From Shewanella woodyi ATCC 51908 (GTDB taxonomy: Bacteria > Pseudomonadota > Gammaproteobacteria > Enterobacterales > Shewanellaceae), in assembly GCF_000019525.1 (NCBI RefSeq), contig NC_010506.1, positions 186,001-250,000 on the forward strand: a DNA stretch of 64,000 nt. Reading direction: 5' to 3'. A program made the translations under genes and the position numbers. Every line of letters starts with the position of its first letter. Position 1 is the first letter of the stretch. Positions 10,098 to 20,615 of this stretch are shown piece after piece. Below the pieces are notes generated by a model. It saw only the letters and a list, made by a program, of their open reading frames with translations, was not told where the DNA came from and searched no databases.

Positions 10098-10135
10098 AAA
10101 AAAGCGAGTGGATATTATGTCCACTCGCTTTTTTG
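10098..10135. terminator. Bidirectional terminator between nfuA and the MATE gene
   Basis: A 9-bp stem (10104-10112 with 10120-10128) has an A run on the left and a T run on the right. It can therefore end transcription of both convergent genes. Confidence 0.9.
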
Positions 10136-10144
10136 TTGCGTTAA

Positions 10145-11479
10145 TTAGATAACTTTACTTAAGCGGTATCGATAGTGGAGTGTTAGCGTTAGACTTCTTG
10201 CCAACATAAACGCGCTCATGGCTGCCCATAGGGCGTGATTGCCGTTATCTTGCAGCAGAAACCATACGGGGAAAAATATCCCGAATGTGGATATTATCAT
10301 GCTGTTTCTCATGACCTTGCCCTTAGCGGCCCCAATATATACACCATCAAAAAGATAGGAGCCAAATGAGAGTAGCGGAAGCAGTACCACCCAGAAAAGA
10401 AACTCACTAGCGACTAATCTCACATCTTCGATACTGGTTAGTAGCCTGATGATACTCTCTCCTCCAAAGGCGAAAAGTAGCGTGAATAAGACCGCGGAAA
10501 TTCCAGACCAGAGCCAGGCTAAAGTGACACTCTCTTGCATTAACTTTCTGTTTTTCTGGCCATAAGCGCGGCCAACTTCCGCTTCAGCATAATAAGCAAT
10601 ACCATCTAACGCGTAGGAGATAAGCAGTAATAGATTCAGTAACACAGCGTTTGCTGCAACGGTTTTATCTCCTAATCCTGCGCCTTGAAATGTCATAAAG
10701 GCAAAAGATAGTTGCAAACATAAGCTGCGAATAAATATATCAGCATTAAGGGTAAGTAGTTTGTGATAACTGCTGATGTTCAGCTCTTTACATAGCGCTA
10801 AAAATTTGAAGTTTCCTATTTTATTTAGCTCTTTATAAACCATGGTAAAGGCGACAAGGAAACCAGCCATATCGGCAAAAACTGAAGCGAGTGCAGCACC
10901 TTTGACTCCCCAGCCTAAACCTAGAACGAATAGAACATCGAGCCCTATATTGGCTAAGTTAGCGACAATGAGTTGCCACATTGCGGCTCTAGGTTGTTGC
11001 CTGCCAAGTAACCAGCCCAAAAGAACCAGATTGAGCAGTGCAAATGGGGTTGACCAGATCCTGATACTGAAATACTCGCGGCAATAGCGTTCGACCTCAG
11101 CACTGGCATCTGTGAGTGATAATGCGCCATTGAGAATGGGGAGTTGCAGTACTACCGCAGTTACACCTAAAATAAGCGCTAAACTTCCCGCTTGAAGTAA
11201 CAATTTGTATTGGGTTTGTGTGTCTCCCGCCCCAAAGGATTGCGCGACTAAGCCTGTTGTAGCCATCCTTAAAAAGCCTAGCATCCACAATATAAGTGTG
11301 ATGATAGTTGAGCCAACAGCTACACCGCCTAGATAGTAGGCATTACTTAAATGACCCACTACAGCTGTGTCCACAAGCCCAAGTAAAGGGACTGTGATAT
11401 TGGACAATATCATGGGCAGAGCGAGTGCCAATAACTGTTTGTTTTTCTGTCTGTTTAAGAGAAGTTCAACAGGGGTCAT
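10145..11479 (-). CDS. MATE-family efflux transporter, DinF type
   Basis: This 444-residue integral membrane protein has about 12 hydrophobic segments in two similar halves. The N-terminal PMILSNITVPLLGLVDTAVVGHL is the hallmark of DinF-type MATE exporters. They export cationic organic compounds in exchange for Na+ or H+ at the inner membrane. In E. coli dinF follows lexA; here the gene is 20 kb from lexA and no SOS box was seen upstream. It converges with nfuA and diverges from the deacetylase gene (24-bp gap). Confidence 0.9.
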   Translation of the reverse strand: MTPVELLLNRQKNKQLLALALPMILSNITVPLLGLVDTAVVGHLSNAYYLGGVAVGSTIITLILWMLGFLRMATTGLVAQSFGAGDTQTQYKLLLQAGSLALILGVTAVVLQLPILNGALSLTDASAEVERYCREYFSIRIWSTPFALLNLVLLGWLLGRQQPRAAMWQLIVANLANIGLDVLFVLGLGWGVKGAALASVFADMAGFLVAFTMVYKELNKIGNFKFLALCKELNISSYHKLLTLNADIFIRSLCLQLSFAFMTFQGAGLGDKTVAANAVLLNLLLLISYALDGIAYYAEAEVGRAYGQKNRKLMQESVTLAWLWSGISAVLFTLLFAFGGESIIRLLTSIEDVRLVASEFLFWVVLLPLLSFGSYLFDGVYIGAAKGKVMRNSMIISTFGIFFPVWFLLQDNGNHALWAAMSAFMLARSLTLTLHYRYRLSKVI

Positions 11480-11503
11480 ATTATCTCAGAGGTTCGATAT
11501 TTT

Positions 11504-12532
11504 ATGTTTAAAAGCATGCTAGTAATTCTGTCTGCAATGATCTGTTTTTCAGCGCAGGCAGCTGTGATTTTACAATATCACCATGTTTCAGCTTCAACAC
11601 CCGCTATTACTAGTGTGACACCAGAACAGTTTCGTGAGCAGATGCAGTATTTAGCTGAAAATGATTTTATTGTTAAACCGCTTTCTCAGGTTGTAGATGC
11701 GATAAAGGCAGAGCAGGCGATTCCTGATAAAACTGTGGTAATAACCTTTGATGATGGCTATCGAAGTATCGCCAAAACAGCCCATCCTATTTTAAAGGAA
11801 TATGGTTTTCCCTACACCTTATTTGTCTCTATTGAGCCGATAAAAGCAAAGTATCGTGAGATGATGAGTTGGGAAGAGCTTGTTTTACTGTCGAAGGAGG
11901 GGGCCGAAATTGCAAACCATAGTTGGGCTCATGAGCACTTGATTCGAAAGCTCGAAGGAGAGACGCAGGAGAAGTGGCTTGCTAGAGTGGAGGAGAATAT
12001 TTTAAAGACGGAGCGGGAGATAGCGTTAGCTACTGGCCAAAACCATAAGATGCTAGCTTATCCGTATGGTGAGTATAACCAAGCGATTGAGTCAATGCTT
12101 GCACGCCATGGCTTTATTGGTTTAGGTCAGCAATCTGGGGCTGCGGGACACTACTCATCGCTTACTGCTTTACCTCGATTTCCTGTTGCCGGAGTTTATG
12201 CGGATTTAACTAGTTTGAAAGTAAAGTTACACAGTTTAAATATGCCGGTTTTATCGCAGAATATGAGTGATCCTGAGCTGAAAAATGGTCACTGGAGGCC
12301 TGAGTTAAAAGTGACTTTGGATATCAGTGATATCTATCCACATCAGATGATGTGCTATATCCAAGGTCAAGGCGCAAAAGCACCACTTTGGCTTAGTGGG
12401 AATGAGTTTAGTATAAGGGCAGAATTAGATCTTCCAGTTGGAAGATCCCGTTATAACTGCACTGTACCCAGTAAAAGTAGAACTGGCTATTATTGGTTTT
12501 CACAGGCTTGGGTGAGAAGTGCCAGTGAATAA
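11504..12532 (+). CDS. Secreted polysaccharide deacetylase (NodB domain)
   Basis: A 342-residue protein has a signal peptide (to about residue 19, ICFSAQA). It has a NodB/CE4 domain with the metal-binding and catalytic motif TFDDGY (Asp83, Asp84), the His pair HSWAH (His139, His143) and a later YPYGEYN motif. CE4 enzymes remove N-acetyl groups from extracellular or periplasmic glycans. The C-terminal ~100 residues are beta-rich and outside the NodB core. Its domain layout recalls the deacetylase half of PgaB, but no pga genes are nearby and the substrate is unknown. Confidence 0.88.
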   Translation: MFKSMLVILSAMICFSAQAAVILQYHHVSASTPAITSVTPEQFREQMQYLAENDFIVKPLSQVVDAIKAEQAIPDKTVVITFDDGYRSIAKTAHPILKEYGFPYTLFVSIEPIKAKYREMMSWEELVLLSKEGAEIANHSWAHEHLIRKLEGETQEKWLARVEENILKTEREIALATGQNHKMLAYPYGEYNQAIESMLARHGFIGLGQQSGAAGHYSSLTALPRFPVAGVYADLTSLKVKLHSLNMPVLSQNMSDPELKNGHWRPELKVTLDISDIYPHQMMCYIQGQGAKAPLWLSGNEFSIRAELDLPVGRSRYNCTVPSKSRTGYYWFSQAWVRSASE

Positions 12533-12548
12533 AACTCTCTTTATCTGC

Positions 12549-13571
12549 TTATTTCAATAGAGATAGAATTTTTTGTGGGATCCTATCGATATGTAGGATC
12601 TCACTGCTAGCTTCAATATCGACCGCAGCGCCAGGCATTCCCCAAACGACAGAACTGGCTTCATCTTGAGCCACGGTGAAAGAGCCTTGATTTTTCATGT
12701 TAAGTAAGCCTTTGGCGCCATCTTTGCCCATTCCAGTGAGAATAACCCCTAATGCAGATTTGCCTACCGACTCTGCAACACTATCAAAAAGCACGTCAAC
12801 AGAGGGTCTATGGCGGTTAACAGGGTCTGTATCTAGCAGTTTGGTATAAAGGGACATCCCCTTTCTTTCTACCACCAAGTGCGCACTACCTGGTGCTAAA
12901 TAGGCTGTACCTGGTTTTAATAGCTCTCCTCCCTGAGCTTCAATGACAGTCATGCTTGCATTACTATTAAGGCGCTTAGCAAATGAGGTGCTAAAGGCTG
13001 CAGGAATATGCTGGGCGATGACAATAGGAGATATGTCATGTGGGAGCTGGCAGATTAAACGTTGAATCGCCTCGGTCCCCCCTGTTGATGCTCCTATAGC
13101 GATCACCTTATTTCGTGAATAGGTTGATTTCTGTTTGTCGCTGCTTGGCTTAGGTATTGGAGTATATGGCCGAATGGTGCTTTTGGAGGCAAAATGAATC
13201 TTTTCAATCAGCTCCTCCCTGTACTCCATTAGCCTGCTGGTGAGATCAGATTTAGGCTTTAAAATAAAATCTACAGCGCCGATAGATAATGCTTCTAAGG
13301 TGACTGCTGCGCCTTTTTCTGTGAGGGTTGAGACCATGATGACTGGCATAGGTTTAAGCTTCATCAGGTTTCTAAGAAAAGCGATCCCATCCATTTTTGG
13401 CATCTCTATATCCAGAGTCAGCACATCAGGATGCAGCCTTTTTATCTGTTCTCTTGCTTCGTAGGGATCTTCTGCAGTACCGACAACCTTGATATCTGGC
13501 GCATCGCTTAGTAAGTGGGTCAGTAGTTGTCTTACTAATGGTGAGTCATCAACGACTAAGACTTTTATCAT
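12549..13571 (-). CDS. cheB: CheB, chemotaxis receptor methylesterase/glutamine deamidase
   Basis: The start is the ATG at 13571 (MIKVLVVDDSP), preceded by AAGGA at good spacing; a longer frame to 13628 has no support. A receiver domain (residues 1-120; acidic pocket Asp8-Asp9, phospho-acceptor Asp54, TLDIEMPKMDG) is joined by a linker to the methylesterase domain with the triad Ser in AIGASTGGTEA, His in IAQHIPAAFS and Asp in GMGKDGAKGL. CheB demethylates receptor glutamates for adaptation. It is the last gene of the operon STAS-cheY-cheA-cheW-receptor-cheR-cheB. Confidence 0.97.
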   Translation of the reverse strand: MIKVLVVDDSPLVRQLLTHLLSDAPDIKVVGTAEDPYEAREQIKRLHPDVLTLDIEMPKMDGIAFLRNLMKLKPMPVIMVSTLTEKGAAVTLEALSIGAVDFILKPKSDLTSRLMEYREELIEKIHFASKSTIRPYTPIPKPSSDKQKSTYSRNKVIAIGASTGGTEAIQRLICQLPHDISPIVIAQHIPAAFSTSFAKRLNSNASMTVIEAQGGELLKPGTAYLAPGSAHLVVERKGMSLYTKLLDTDPVNRHRPSVDVLFDSVAESVGKSALGVILTGMGKDGAKGLLNMKNQGSFTVAQDEASSVVWGMPGAAVDIEASSEILHIDRIPQKILSLLK

Positions 13572-13671
13572 AATATATTCCTTTTTTAGAACCATGCCGC
13601 ACAAAATGTCCAGTGTGAGGAATACCATTCCTTTTGGATCTTAAGTGCAGAATGTTCAAGGCTTAATATTT

Positions 13672-14514
13672 TTAAAGGTGGTGCGCAGAAAATTTGGGTT
13701 TAGCCAATTTCTTACCACCATGGCCTAAAGGCCTGTATATTGTTTGCCCTATAAGATCGAACTCTTCTGAAATGTTCACTAATGTTTCCGAGTGTCCGAT
13801 AAATAGATATCCCTGTGGACTCAGCATTTTTCTAAATTTTGCGATAATTTTTTGTTTTGTTTCATTATCAAAATAGATGAGTACGTTGCGACAAAATATG
13901 GCATCGAAAGGGCCATTCATTGGCCATTTTTCTAATAAATTAAGTTGCTTAAAATGAATCATTTTTTGAATGTTGGACCGCATCTGTATATGTTGATTAT
14001 CTGCAGTGTGGCGTACATATTTATCAAGGTAACGTGCTGGCAAGTTAGTCACAGAATCTCTGGAGTAGTTCCCAATCGAAGCTTTTTCTAGCACATTAGT
14101 ATCGAGATCGGTGGCTAGAATTTTTAGATCCCACTGAGAGATGGGAAAGTGTTTTTCCAGTGTCATGGCGATGCTGTAGGGCTCCTCTCCCGTAGAGCAT
14201 GCCGAAGACCAAACCCTGAGCCTTTTCTTACTTTTCCTCTGCCATTCTGGAATGACAACTTGTTCTAAGTAGTCAAAGTGATGCCCCTCTCTAAAAAATG
14301 CAGTTAAGTTAGTCGTTAATGCATTAATGAAGTGAATTCGTTCATCGGGAGTATTTGAAACAAAAGAGCAATATTGAGTAAAGTCTTTTAGATTCAGCTG
14401 GCGTAGACGACGACTCAGTCGTGAGTACACCATGTGCTTTTTTCTCTCTGGTAATACTATCCCTGTATTTTCGTAGGCAAGACTTCGGATAAACTCGAAG
14501 TCTGCCTTCGTCAT
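13672..14514 (-). CDS. cheR: CheR, receptor methyltransferase
   Basis: CheR methylates receptor glutamates using S-adenosylmethionine. The ATG at 14514 (MTKADFEFIR) has AAGGAG six bases upstream, giving 280 aa; a TTG at 14544 is an alternative. The N-terminal helical domain is followed by the SAM-binding domain with RVWSSACSTGEEPYSIAM, then the tail part FDAIFCRNVLIYFD and LFIGHSE. The beta-subdomain that binds receptor C-terminal pentapeptides lies within it, and the receptor encoded just upstream ends in a fitting EWNEF. Confidence 0.96.
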   Translation of the reverse strand: MTKADFEFIRSLAYENTGIVLPERKKHMVYSRLSRRLRQLNLKDFTQYCSFVSNTPDERIHFINALTTNLTAFFREGHHFDYLEQVVIPEWQRKSKKRLRVWSSACSTGEEPYSIAMTLEKHFPISQWDLKILATDLDTNVLEKASIGNYSRDSVTNLPARYLDKYVRHTADNQHIQMRSNIQKMIHFKQLNLLEKWPMNGPFDAIFCRNVLIYFDNETKQKIIAKFRKMLSPQGYLFIGHSETLVNISEEFDLIGQTIYRPLGHGGKKLAKPKFSAHHL

Positions 14515-14553
14515 AGAAAACTCCTTTTCCTCTATGATTTCCAATTGCTTCTC

Positions 14554-17500
14554 CTAAAATTCATTCCACTCTTCATCACTAATATTGAGATTTCCATGGG
14601 AGTCGCCGGAAACTAATGCCAGTGGTGCTGAAGTGAGACCTGAGCTAGTTTGCTCTTTAGCTTGAAAGAAGCTGAGCTGATTCTTCATATTACGAGCCTG
14701 CTCTGCCATGGCGTCCCCTGCAGCAGAGACCTCTTCAACCAATGCTGCATTTTGTTGAGTCATCTCATCCATCTGAGAGATCGCTTTATTAACTTCCTGG
14801 ATCCCTGAGGACTGCTGGTCTGATGCAATACTAATTTGGCTTATCATATCAGCCACTTTTGTGACGGCTTGCACTATGTCTTGTAGTGTTTCTCCTGATT
14901 GATTCACCAGCTGAGTACCATCTGTTACCTTACCTACGCTGTCGCGTATCAGCTCTTTAATCTCCTTCGCGGCTCCTGCACTTCGTTGTGCTAGGTTTCG
15001 AACCTCTCCGGCAACGACGGCAAAACCTCGTCCCTGCTCACCTGCTCTTGCGGCCTCAACTGCTGCGTTTAGTGCTAATAAGTTAGTTTGGAATGCGATT
15101 TCGTCAATAACACCAATGATATCAGAGATACGCTTACTGGAATCATTGATGGCTTCCATGGCTGTGACGGCTTGCTCTACCACCTTACCGCCATGATCGG
15201 CTTTAGTATTTGCTTCCTGAGCTAACTCATTCGCCAGTGTCGCATTTTGGGCACTTTGAGTTACAGTGGCTGTCATCTCTTCCATACTTGATGCTGTCTC
15301 TTCGAGAGAGGCTGCTTGCTCTTCGGTTCGTTGACTAAGGTCTGAGTTACCTTGAGCTATCTCTTCTGCACCAGATGTCACCGTATTGGCTGACTCGTTA
15401 ATGCCCCCAATTACTTCTGTTAGCCTCGATGCTGTCGCGTTTGCATCAGTTTGTAATTTGCGGAACTGACCATCGTAATCTCCATTTATTTGGCGGGTTA
15501 AATCGCCTTTAGCAAGCCCGTCAAACATATTGACCACATCGGAGATAACGCTATCTGCAATACCAACTAAACGGTTTAGTCCATTGGACAGATTGAGGAA
15601 GAAGCCCTCTTTCCCATCGGTAGATACTCTGTGGCTTAAGTCACCAGCCGCAGCCGCTGAAATTATTGTGTCTATCTCATGTTCTATTGCCACCTCTGCT
15701 GTACGGTCGGTCCACTCAACGACTGTCCCTATCTTGTCACCGTTGGTGTCTTTTATTGGATTAGCAACAACTTTGAAGGTTCGACCACCAACGTGGAGCT
15801 GGCTTGAATAGGTGCTGTTTAGATTACCCAAGAGGTTACGTTGATGGCTTGGGTTTTTATGGAAGCCGTCTATATTAACCCCGATGAGATTATTAGCGTC
15901 GAAGTTAGGCAGATCTTTGACAATGTCTGATTGTGCTGCTCTAAACATATTGGACACTGCATTGTTCATATAGATAATATTTAGATCTGCGTCAGCCACC
16001 ATGGTATTGGCTGATACGTTATCGAGAGCTTGTTTAATTCGTGCATTTTCAGCTGCCAGTTTCTGCTCTTCGGCTTCTTTAGCCAGCTTAGCAGTCACAT
16101 CTAACCACTCCACTACGGTTCCAGTGCGCTCGCCATTATTAAATACTGGTGTCGCGATTAAGTTAAAGGTTAAGCCTGATACTTTGATACTGGTTTCATA
16201 AGTACTGGTTAGTTTGTCTAGAAGATTGCGCTGGTGGCTTGGTTTTTGATGGAATATATCGATATTGGCGCCCATTAAGGTTGTCATATCGAATCGGGTG
16301 AGAGTTTCTTGTAACTTACGTTCATTCTCAGAGAGCATAGCTTTAAGAGAATCATTAAAGTAGATGATCTCATAATCTGCATTTGCCATCATCACGTTTG
16401 CTTGGCATACATCCAATGCTTGTTTAACGCGTCCTGTCTCAGCTGCGGCCTGTTTATCTTCCGCTTCTTTAGCGAGTTTTGCGGTAATATCTTGCCATTC
16501 GACGACGGTACCTGTTCGTTCTCCATTATCGAAGACTGGCGTTGCAATGAGACTGAAGGTGAGGCCTGATACTTTAATATCAGTCTCATAGGTGCTGGTA
16601 AGTCTATCTAACATACCTCGTTGATGAGCTGGGTTTTTGTGGAAAATATCGATATTGGAACCCATTAAGGTGGACATGTCGAATTGATTAAGGCTCTCTT
16701 GCAAGGTACGCTCATTTTCACTCAACATCTCTTTGAGGGAGTCGTTAAAGTAGACAATATTGTAATCTGCATCAGCCATCATCACGTTGGCTTTACACAC
16801 ATCCAGTGCTTGTTTAACACGGCCTGTTTCTGCAGCTTGCTGTTGTTCTTCGGCTTCTTTAGCGAGTTTTGCGGTAATATCTTGCCATTCGACGACGGTA
16901 CCTGTTCGTTCTCCATTATCGAAGACTGGCGTTGCGATCAGACTGAAGGTGAGGCCTGATACTTTAATATCAGTCTCATAGGTACTGGTAAGTCTGTCTA
17001 ACATACCTCGTTGATGGGCTGGGTTTTTATGGAAGATATCGATATTGGAGCCCATTAGTGTAGACATATCGAATTTACTTAGGCTCTCCTGCAGAGTGCG
17101 TTCATTTTCAGATAGCATCTCTTTAAGTGATTCGTTGAAGTAGACAATATTGTAATCTGCATCAGCCATCATGACATTGGCCTTACACACATCCAGCGCT
17201 TGTTTTACGCGGCCAGTTTCTGCTGAAGTTCTTTTCTCTTCAGCCTCTTTGGCAAGTTTCTCTGTCATATCTATCCATTCAACCACAGTACCTGTTCGTT
17301 TTCCGTTTACAAAAATTGGACTGGCGATGAGATTAAACTTTAATCCTGCTACTTCAATGTTTGCTTCGTGGCTACCATTAAGGCTTTCAAGGACTCTTCT
17401 TTGATGGGCTGGGTTACTGTGAAACATATCAATACTTTTGCCGATGAGATTCTTAGTATCGAAATTAGAAAGACTGCTTTGAAGGGCTTTTTCATTTTGG

Positions 17501-17925
17501 CTAAGCATTTCGGTAACTGAATCATTCATATAGGAAATGTTAAAGTCGGCATCAGCCATCATGACATTGGCCTGACAAACATCCAGTGCCTTGATGGTGG
17601 TTTCATCTTGTTGTCGCTTATGATGCAACTCCTCAATCCTGTTGGTCAGGAGCCCCCAGCTAGGCAGATCTATGTCGGAAAAGTGCGGAGGTTCATTATT
17701 GAGTAAAGCGTTGCTAACTTCATTAAGCGCTTGATCTGTGTGCTTTTGCCATTGAGTTAGCTTAAGTAGGCCAGCAGCAATCAATAAGATAGCGAGGACC
17801 TGAGCCGTTGCTATCCAACTTGTTGCTTGTCCTGTTAAGGATAAGGCTAAGGCAATAGCACTGACCAGCAAACCTGCTATCGGCAAGGCTCTAGTGTTTG
17901 ATATGTTGGCGTAGTTTGCTTCCAT
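14554..17925 (-). CDS. Aer2-type chemoreceptor with five tandem PAS domains
   Basis: The 1123-residue receptor has two N-terminal membrane segments (about residues 14-56) with almost no periplasmic loop, so it senses in the cytoplasm. Five PAS domains of about 130 residues follow (112-762), then HAMP-like units (about 765-870), the MCP signalling hairpin with the tip [22 protein letters not shown], and a C-terminal EWNEF. Each PAS keeps an FHxxPxHQR motif and VVEW before its last strand. In the Pseudomonas Aer2 family these carry the heme-ligand His and the O2-contacting Trp (from memory of that family). I infer O2 or another gas as the signal. The EWNEF tail matches the xWxxF docking site for CheR/CheB. 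PAS2 and PAS3 are nearly identical at DNA level. The gene order matches Che2-type clusters. Confidence 0.9.
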   Translation of the reverse strand: MEANYANISNTRALPIAGLLVSAIALALSLTGQATSWIATAQVLAILLIAAGLLKLTQWQKHTDQALNEVSNALLNNEPPHFSDIDLPSWGLLTNRIEELHHKRQQDETTIKALDVCQANVMMADADFNISYMNDSVTEMLSQNEKALQSSLSNFDTKNLIGKSIDMFHSNPAHQRRVLESLNGSHEANIEVAGLKFNLIASPIFVNGKRTGTVVEWIDMTEKLAKEAEEKRTSAETGRVKQALDVCKANVMMADADYNIVYFNESLKEMLSENERTLQESLSKFDMSTLMGSNIDIFHKNPAHQRGMLDRLTSTYETDIKVSGLTFSLIATPVFDNGERTGTVVEWQDITAKLAKEAEEQQQAAETGRVKQALDVCKANVMMADADYNIVYFNDSLKEMLSENERTLQESLNQFDMSTLMGSNIDIFHKNPAHQRGMLDRLTSTYETDIKVSGLTFSLIATPVFDNGERTGTVVEWQDITAKLAKEAEDKQAAAETGRVKQALDVCQANVMMANADYEIIYFNDSLKAMLSENERKLQETLTRFDMTTLMGANIDIFHQKPSHQRNLLDKLTSTYETSIKVSGLTFNLIATPVFNNGERTGTVVEWLDVTAKLAKEAEEQKLAAENARIKQALDNVSANTMVADADLNIIYMNNAVSNMFRAAQSDIVKDLPNFDANNLIGVNIDGFHKNPSHQRNLLGNLNSTYSSQLHVGGRTFKVVANPIKDTNGDKIGTVVEWTDRTAEVAIEHEIDTIISAAAAGDLSHRVSTDGKEGFFLNLSNGLNRLVGIADSVISDVVNMFDGLAKGDLTRQINGDYDGQFRKLQTDANATASRLTEVIGGINESANTVTSGAEEIAQGNSDLSQRTEEQAASLEETASSMEEMTATVTQSAQNATLANELAQEANTKADHGGKVVEQAVTAMEAINDSSKRISDIIGVIDEIAFQTNLLALNAAVEAARAGEQGRGFAVVAGEVRNLAQRSAGAAKEIKELIRDSVGKVTDGTQLVNQSGETLQDIVQAVTKVADMISQISIASDQQSSGIQEVNKAISQMDEMTQQNAALVEEVSAAGDAMAEQARNMKNQLSFFQAKEQTSSGLTSAPLALVSGDSHGNLNISDEEWNEF
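15640..17592 (-). repeat. Five tandem PAS-domain coding repeats, 390-bp period
   Basis: Five in-frame units of about 130 codons lie within the receptor gene. The central two are almost identical at DNA level: the same bases starting GACGACGGTACC occur at 16501 and 16891, exactly 390 bp apart. The outer units have diverged, so the array grew by at least one recent internal duplication. Confidence 0.9.
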
Positions 17926-17948
17926 TCGTTTATCCTCGTTATATCTGT

Positions 17949-18515
17949 TTATTCATTGACTGCTTGTGGCTGCTGAGCATCGATATTATGAATTAGGTTA
18001 GAAAGTTGAGATGCCTCTGGCAGGATCTCACTGCCGAGTAGCTTGTTAATATCTAAGAGGATCACCATCTTATCTTCTGTGTTGGTTAACCCTTTTATAA
18101 AGCCTAGATCTGTTTCGTCACCAAAGTCTGGGGCGTTGCGAACATCACCATGGTTGACGCTAAAAACATCTGATACGGCATCGACAACAATGCCGATGAC
18201 CTTGTGATCACTAGCGATAGCAACTTTGACTACGATGACCACTGTGGTTGCACCATACTCTAAGGTTTCAATGCCGAACCTTTGCCTCAGATCTATGATG
18301 GGAACTATGGTTCCTCTAAGGTTGATAACCCCTTTAACATGGCTAGGAGAATTAGGGATGATGGTTGTTGCTTCCCAACCTCTGATCTCCTGAACTGAAA
18401 GAATATCTACCCCATACTCTTCACTCGCCATGATGAATGTTAGGTATTGCTGGCTGATATCATCTGCAATGGCTTGTTCTTGCTGGGTTATCTGTGTCAT
18501 ATCAAGCTCCGTCAA
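17949..18515 (-). CDS. cheW: CheW coupling protein
   Basis: A 188-residue single CheW domain ([39 protein letters not shown]). It links receptor tips to CheA in chemosensory arrays. It has short non-conserved extensions at both ends. It lies 32 bp after cheA and 23 bp before the receptor gene, inside the operon. Confidence 0.96.
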   Translation of the reverse strand: MTELDMTQITQQEQAIADDISQQYLTFIMASEEYGVDILSVQEIRGWEATTIIPNSPSHVKGVINLRGTIVPIIDLRQRFGIETLEYGATTVVIVVKVAIASDHKVIGIVVDAVSDVFSVNHGDVRNAPDFGDETDLGFIKGLTNTEDKMVILLDINKLLGSEILPEASQLSNLIHNIDAQQPQAVNE

Positions 18516-18547
18516 TCCTTTTATACGTTGTAAATATCCATTCCAGT

Positions 18548-20581
18548 TTAAGCTGCATGTTCTTTCATATTGGCAATTCCGGCTAAGGTTACTAATCCAG
18601 AGATATCGATAATAAGAGCCACAGTTCCATCACCTAGAATTGTTGCACCGGAAACTCCCGGTACTTTGCTGTAGTTGTCTTCTAGGCTTTTGATGACAAC
18701 CTGTTGTTGCGAGAGAAGCTCATCAACAAGTAGGCCTATTTTTTCGTTATTAGAGTCTACAACCATGACTAAGCCGTCTCTAATCTCCTGAAAATCAGCG
18801 TCATGTCCAAACTCTTGAAACACCTTAACGACCGGAAGGTACTCTTCTCTGAGCCTGACCAGTTCGTGATTTTCGCTGATACGATTAATTCTCTGCTCTT
18901 CAACTTGCAAAGATTCATGAATTGAGACTAAAGGAACGACGTAGGTGTGCTGTCCAACTCTTACTAGTTGTCCATCAAGTATAGCCAAGGTCAGTGGTAG
19001 GCGTATGGTGAAGCGACTGCCTTTATCTTTAGTGGATTTAAGTTCAATTGTGCCATTGAGTTCATGAATGTTTCGTCGAACAACATCCATGCCGACACCA
19101 CGTCCGGAGAGATCAGAAACTGCCTCTGCAGTTGAAAAGCCAGCTTTAAAGATAAGTTGATGAATGGCATCTTCACTTAACTCTTCATCTTCAGTTACTA
19201 AGCCTTTATCGATCGCTTTTTTATGAATAAGCTGGGTGTCGAGCCCTGCTCCATCATCAATGATCTCTATGATGATGTTGCCGCCTTGATGAAATGCATT
19301 GAGAGTGATGCTTCCTTGCTCCGGCTTACCTTTACTTACCCTAACTTCAGGGGTCTCAAGACCGTGATCTAAAGAGTTTCTGACAAGGTGAACCATAGGG
19401 TCGACTATCTTTTCCATCACAGTCTTATCTAACTCGGTATCTTCCCCTTTGAGAATGAGCTCAACCTGTTTTCCTAGTTGTTGACCTATATCACGAACGA
19501 GTCTAGGAAAGCGGTTAAAGGCAAAGCTGATGGGGAGCATACGTATCTGCATCACACTCTCTTGCAGATCTCGGGTATGTGAGGCGAGTTGTTCTAGTCC
19601 CTGTTTCATTGAAAGTAGGGACTCTTCATCTATCGTATCTTGTTGACCTATTTGGCCAAGCATTGCCTGGGTTATGACTAGCTCTCCTACCATATTGATA
19701 AGAAGGTCTATTTTTTCGATACTGACACGTATAGAGCCACCTTCAGGTGTCTTTGCTGGTGTAACAGCCTTAGGTTTAGCGATAACCTCTGTGCTAGGAG
19801 ATGCCTCTGTGTTAGCGGGAGTTCCTGCTTCTTCTGCTTGCTCTTTAACTGGTGCGTCTGTTTCTTGGTGGTAGTTAATCGTGCATTCATCTTCGACCCA
19901 TTCAAACACCTCTTTTATCTGCTCTAAAGGTTTATCTGTCACTAAGGCAAGCTGCCAATTGAGATAACAGGCTTCAGGATCCATATCGGAGAAGTCGGGA
20001 AGTGTGGAGTCGACTAAAGTCACCTCTAGTTCACCTAGAAGTCTTAGCTCATTAAACATTAAACTTGGGTCGTTACCGCATCGAAGAATGTCTATACCAG
20101 GTTGAAAGTCAATAATCCAAGTGGTGTTTTGGGGACTGCTCTCCCCACTACTTGATTCTGTTACGCTCTGCTCCTCTTCTGACTCTGATGAGTTTTGTGC
20201 GAGGGCTGCTGTAAATCTGGTTTCTAGTTGTGCTAATAAAGGGTCTGCAAAATCAACTTTGCGCATTAATGCATCTATCATGTTACGTAATAGATCGACC
20301 GATAGAAGTAACATATCTTGGTGATCTGTCGTCATCTGACGGCGACCATCTCTTATTTCATCGAGAAGTGTCTCAAGTAGATGGGTGTAATCAGCAACTT
20401 GAGTGAAGCCAAACGTAGCACTACCGCCTTTAATAGAATGGGCGGCTCTAAAGATGGTGTTGATAGATTCATCATCAGGCTCATTGACTTCAAGTTTTAG
20501 GAGTTCAGACTCCATGCTTGCTAGTCCCTCTAAGCTCTCTTCAAAAAATACCTGACTAAATTGACTAAGATCTATTTCCAT
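18548..20581 (-). CDS. cheA: CheA sensor histidine kinase
   Basis: The 677 residues comprise an Hpt domain with phospho-acceptor His48 (AAHSIKGGSATFGF), an intermediate acidic region (about 130-270), a dimerisation segment (ISVEKIDLLINMVGELV), an ATPase domain with the N box (HLVRNSLDHG), G1 (IEIIDDGAG) and G2 (SGRGVGMDVV), and a C-terminal CheW-like domain. It autophosphorylates under receptor control and passes phosphate to CheY and CheB. An Ala/Thr/Pro/Glu-rich linker lies near residues 245-280. Confidence 0.97.
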   Translation of the reverse strand: MEIDLSQFSQVFFEESLEGLASMESELLKLEVNEPDDESINTIFRAAHSIKGGSATFGFTQVADYTHLLETLLDEIRDGRRQMTTDHQDMLLLSVDLLRNMIDALMRKVDFADPLLAQLETRFTAALAQNSSESEEEQSVTESSSGESSPQNTTWIIDFQPGIDILRCGNDPSLMFNELRLLGELEVTLVDSTLPDFSDMDPEACYLNWQLALVTDKPLEQIKEVFEWVEDECTINYHQETDAPVKEQAEEAGTPANTEASPSTEVIAKPKAVTPAKTPEGGSIRVSIEKIDLLINMVGELVITQAMLGQIGQQDTIDEESLLSMKQGLEQLASHTRDLQESVMQIRMLPISFAFNRFPRLVRDIGQQLGKQVELILKGEDTELDKTVMEKIVDPMVHLVRNSLDHGLETPEVRVSKGKPEQGSITLNAFHQGGNIIIEIIDDGAGLDTQLIHKKAIDKGLVTEDEELSEDAIHQLIFKAGFSTAEAVSDLSGRGVGMDVVRRNIHELNGTIELKSTKDKGSRFTIRLPLTLAILDGQLVRVGQHTYVVPLVSIHESLQVEEQRINRISENHELVRLREEYLPVVKVFQEFGHDADFQEIRDGLVMVVDSNNEKIGLLVDELLSQQQVVIKSLEDNYSKVPGVSGATILGDGTVALIIDISGLVTLAGIANMKEHAA

Positions 20582-20615
20582 ATTTAGTTGCCACCGTTAG
20601 GTCCATATATTGTGA

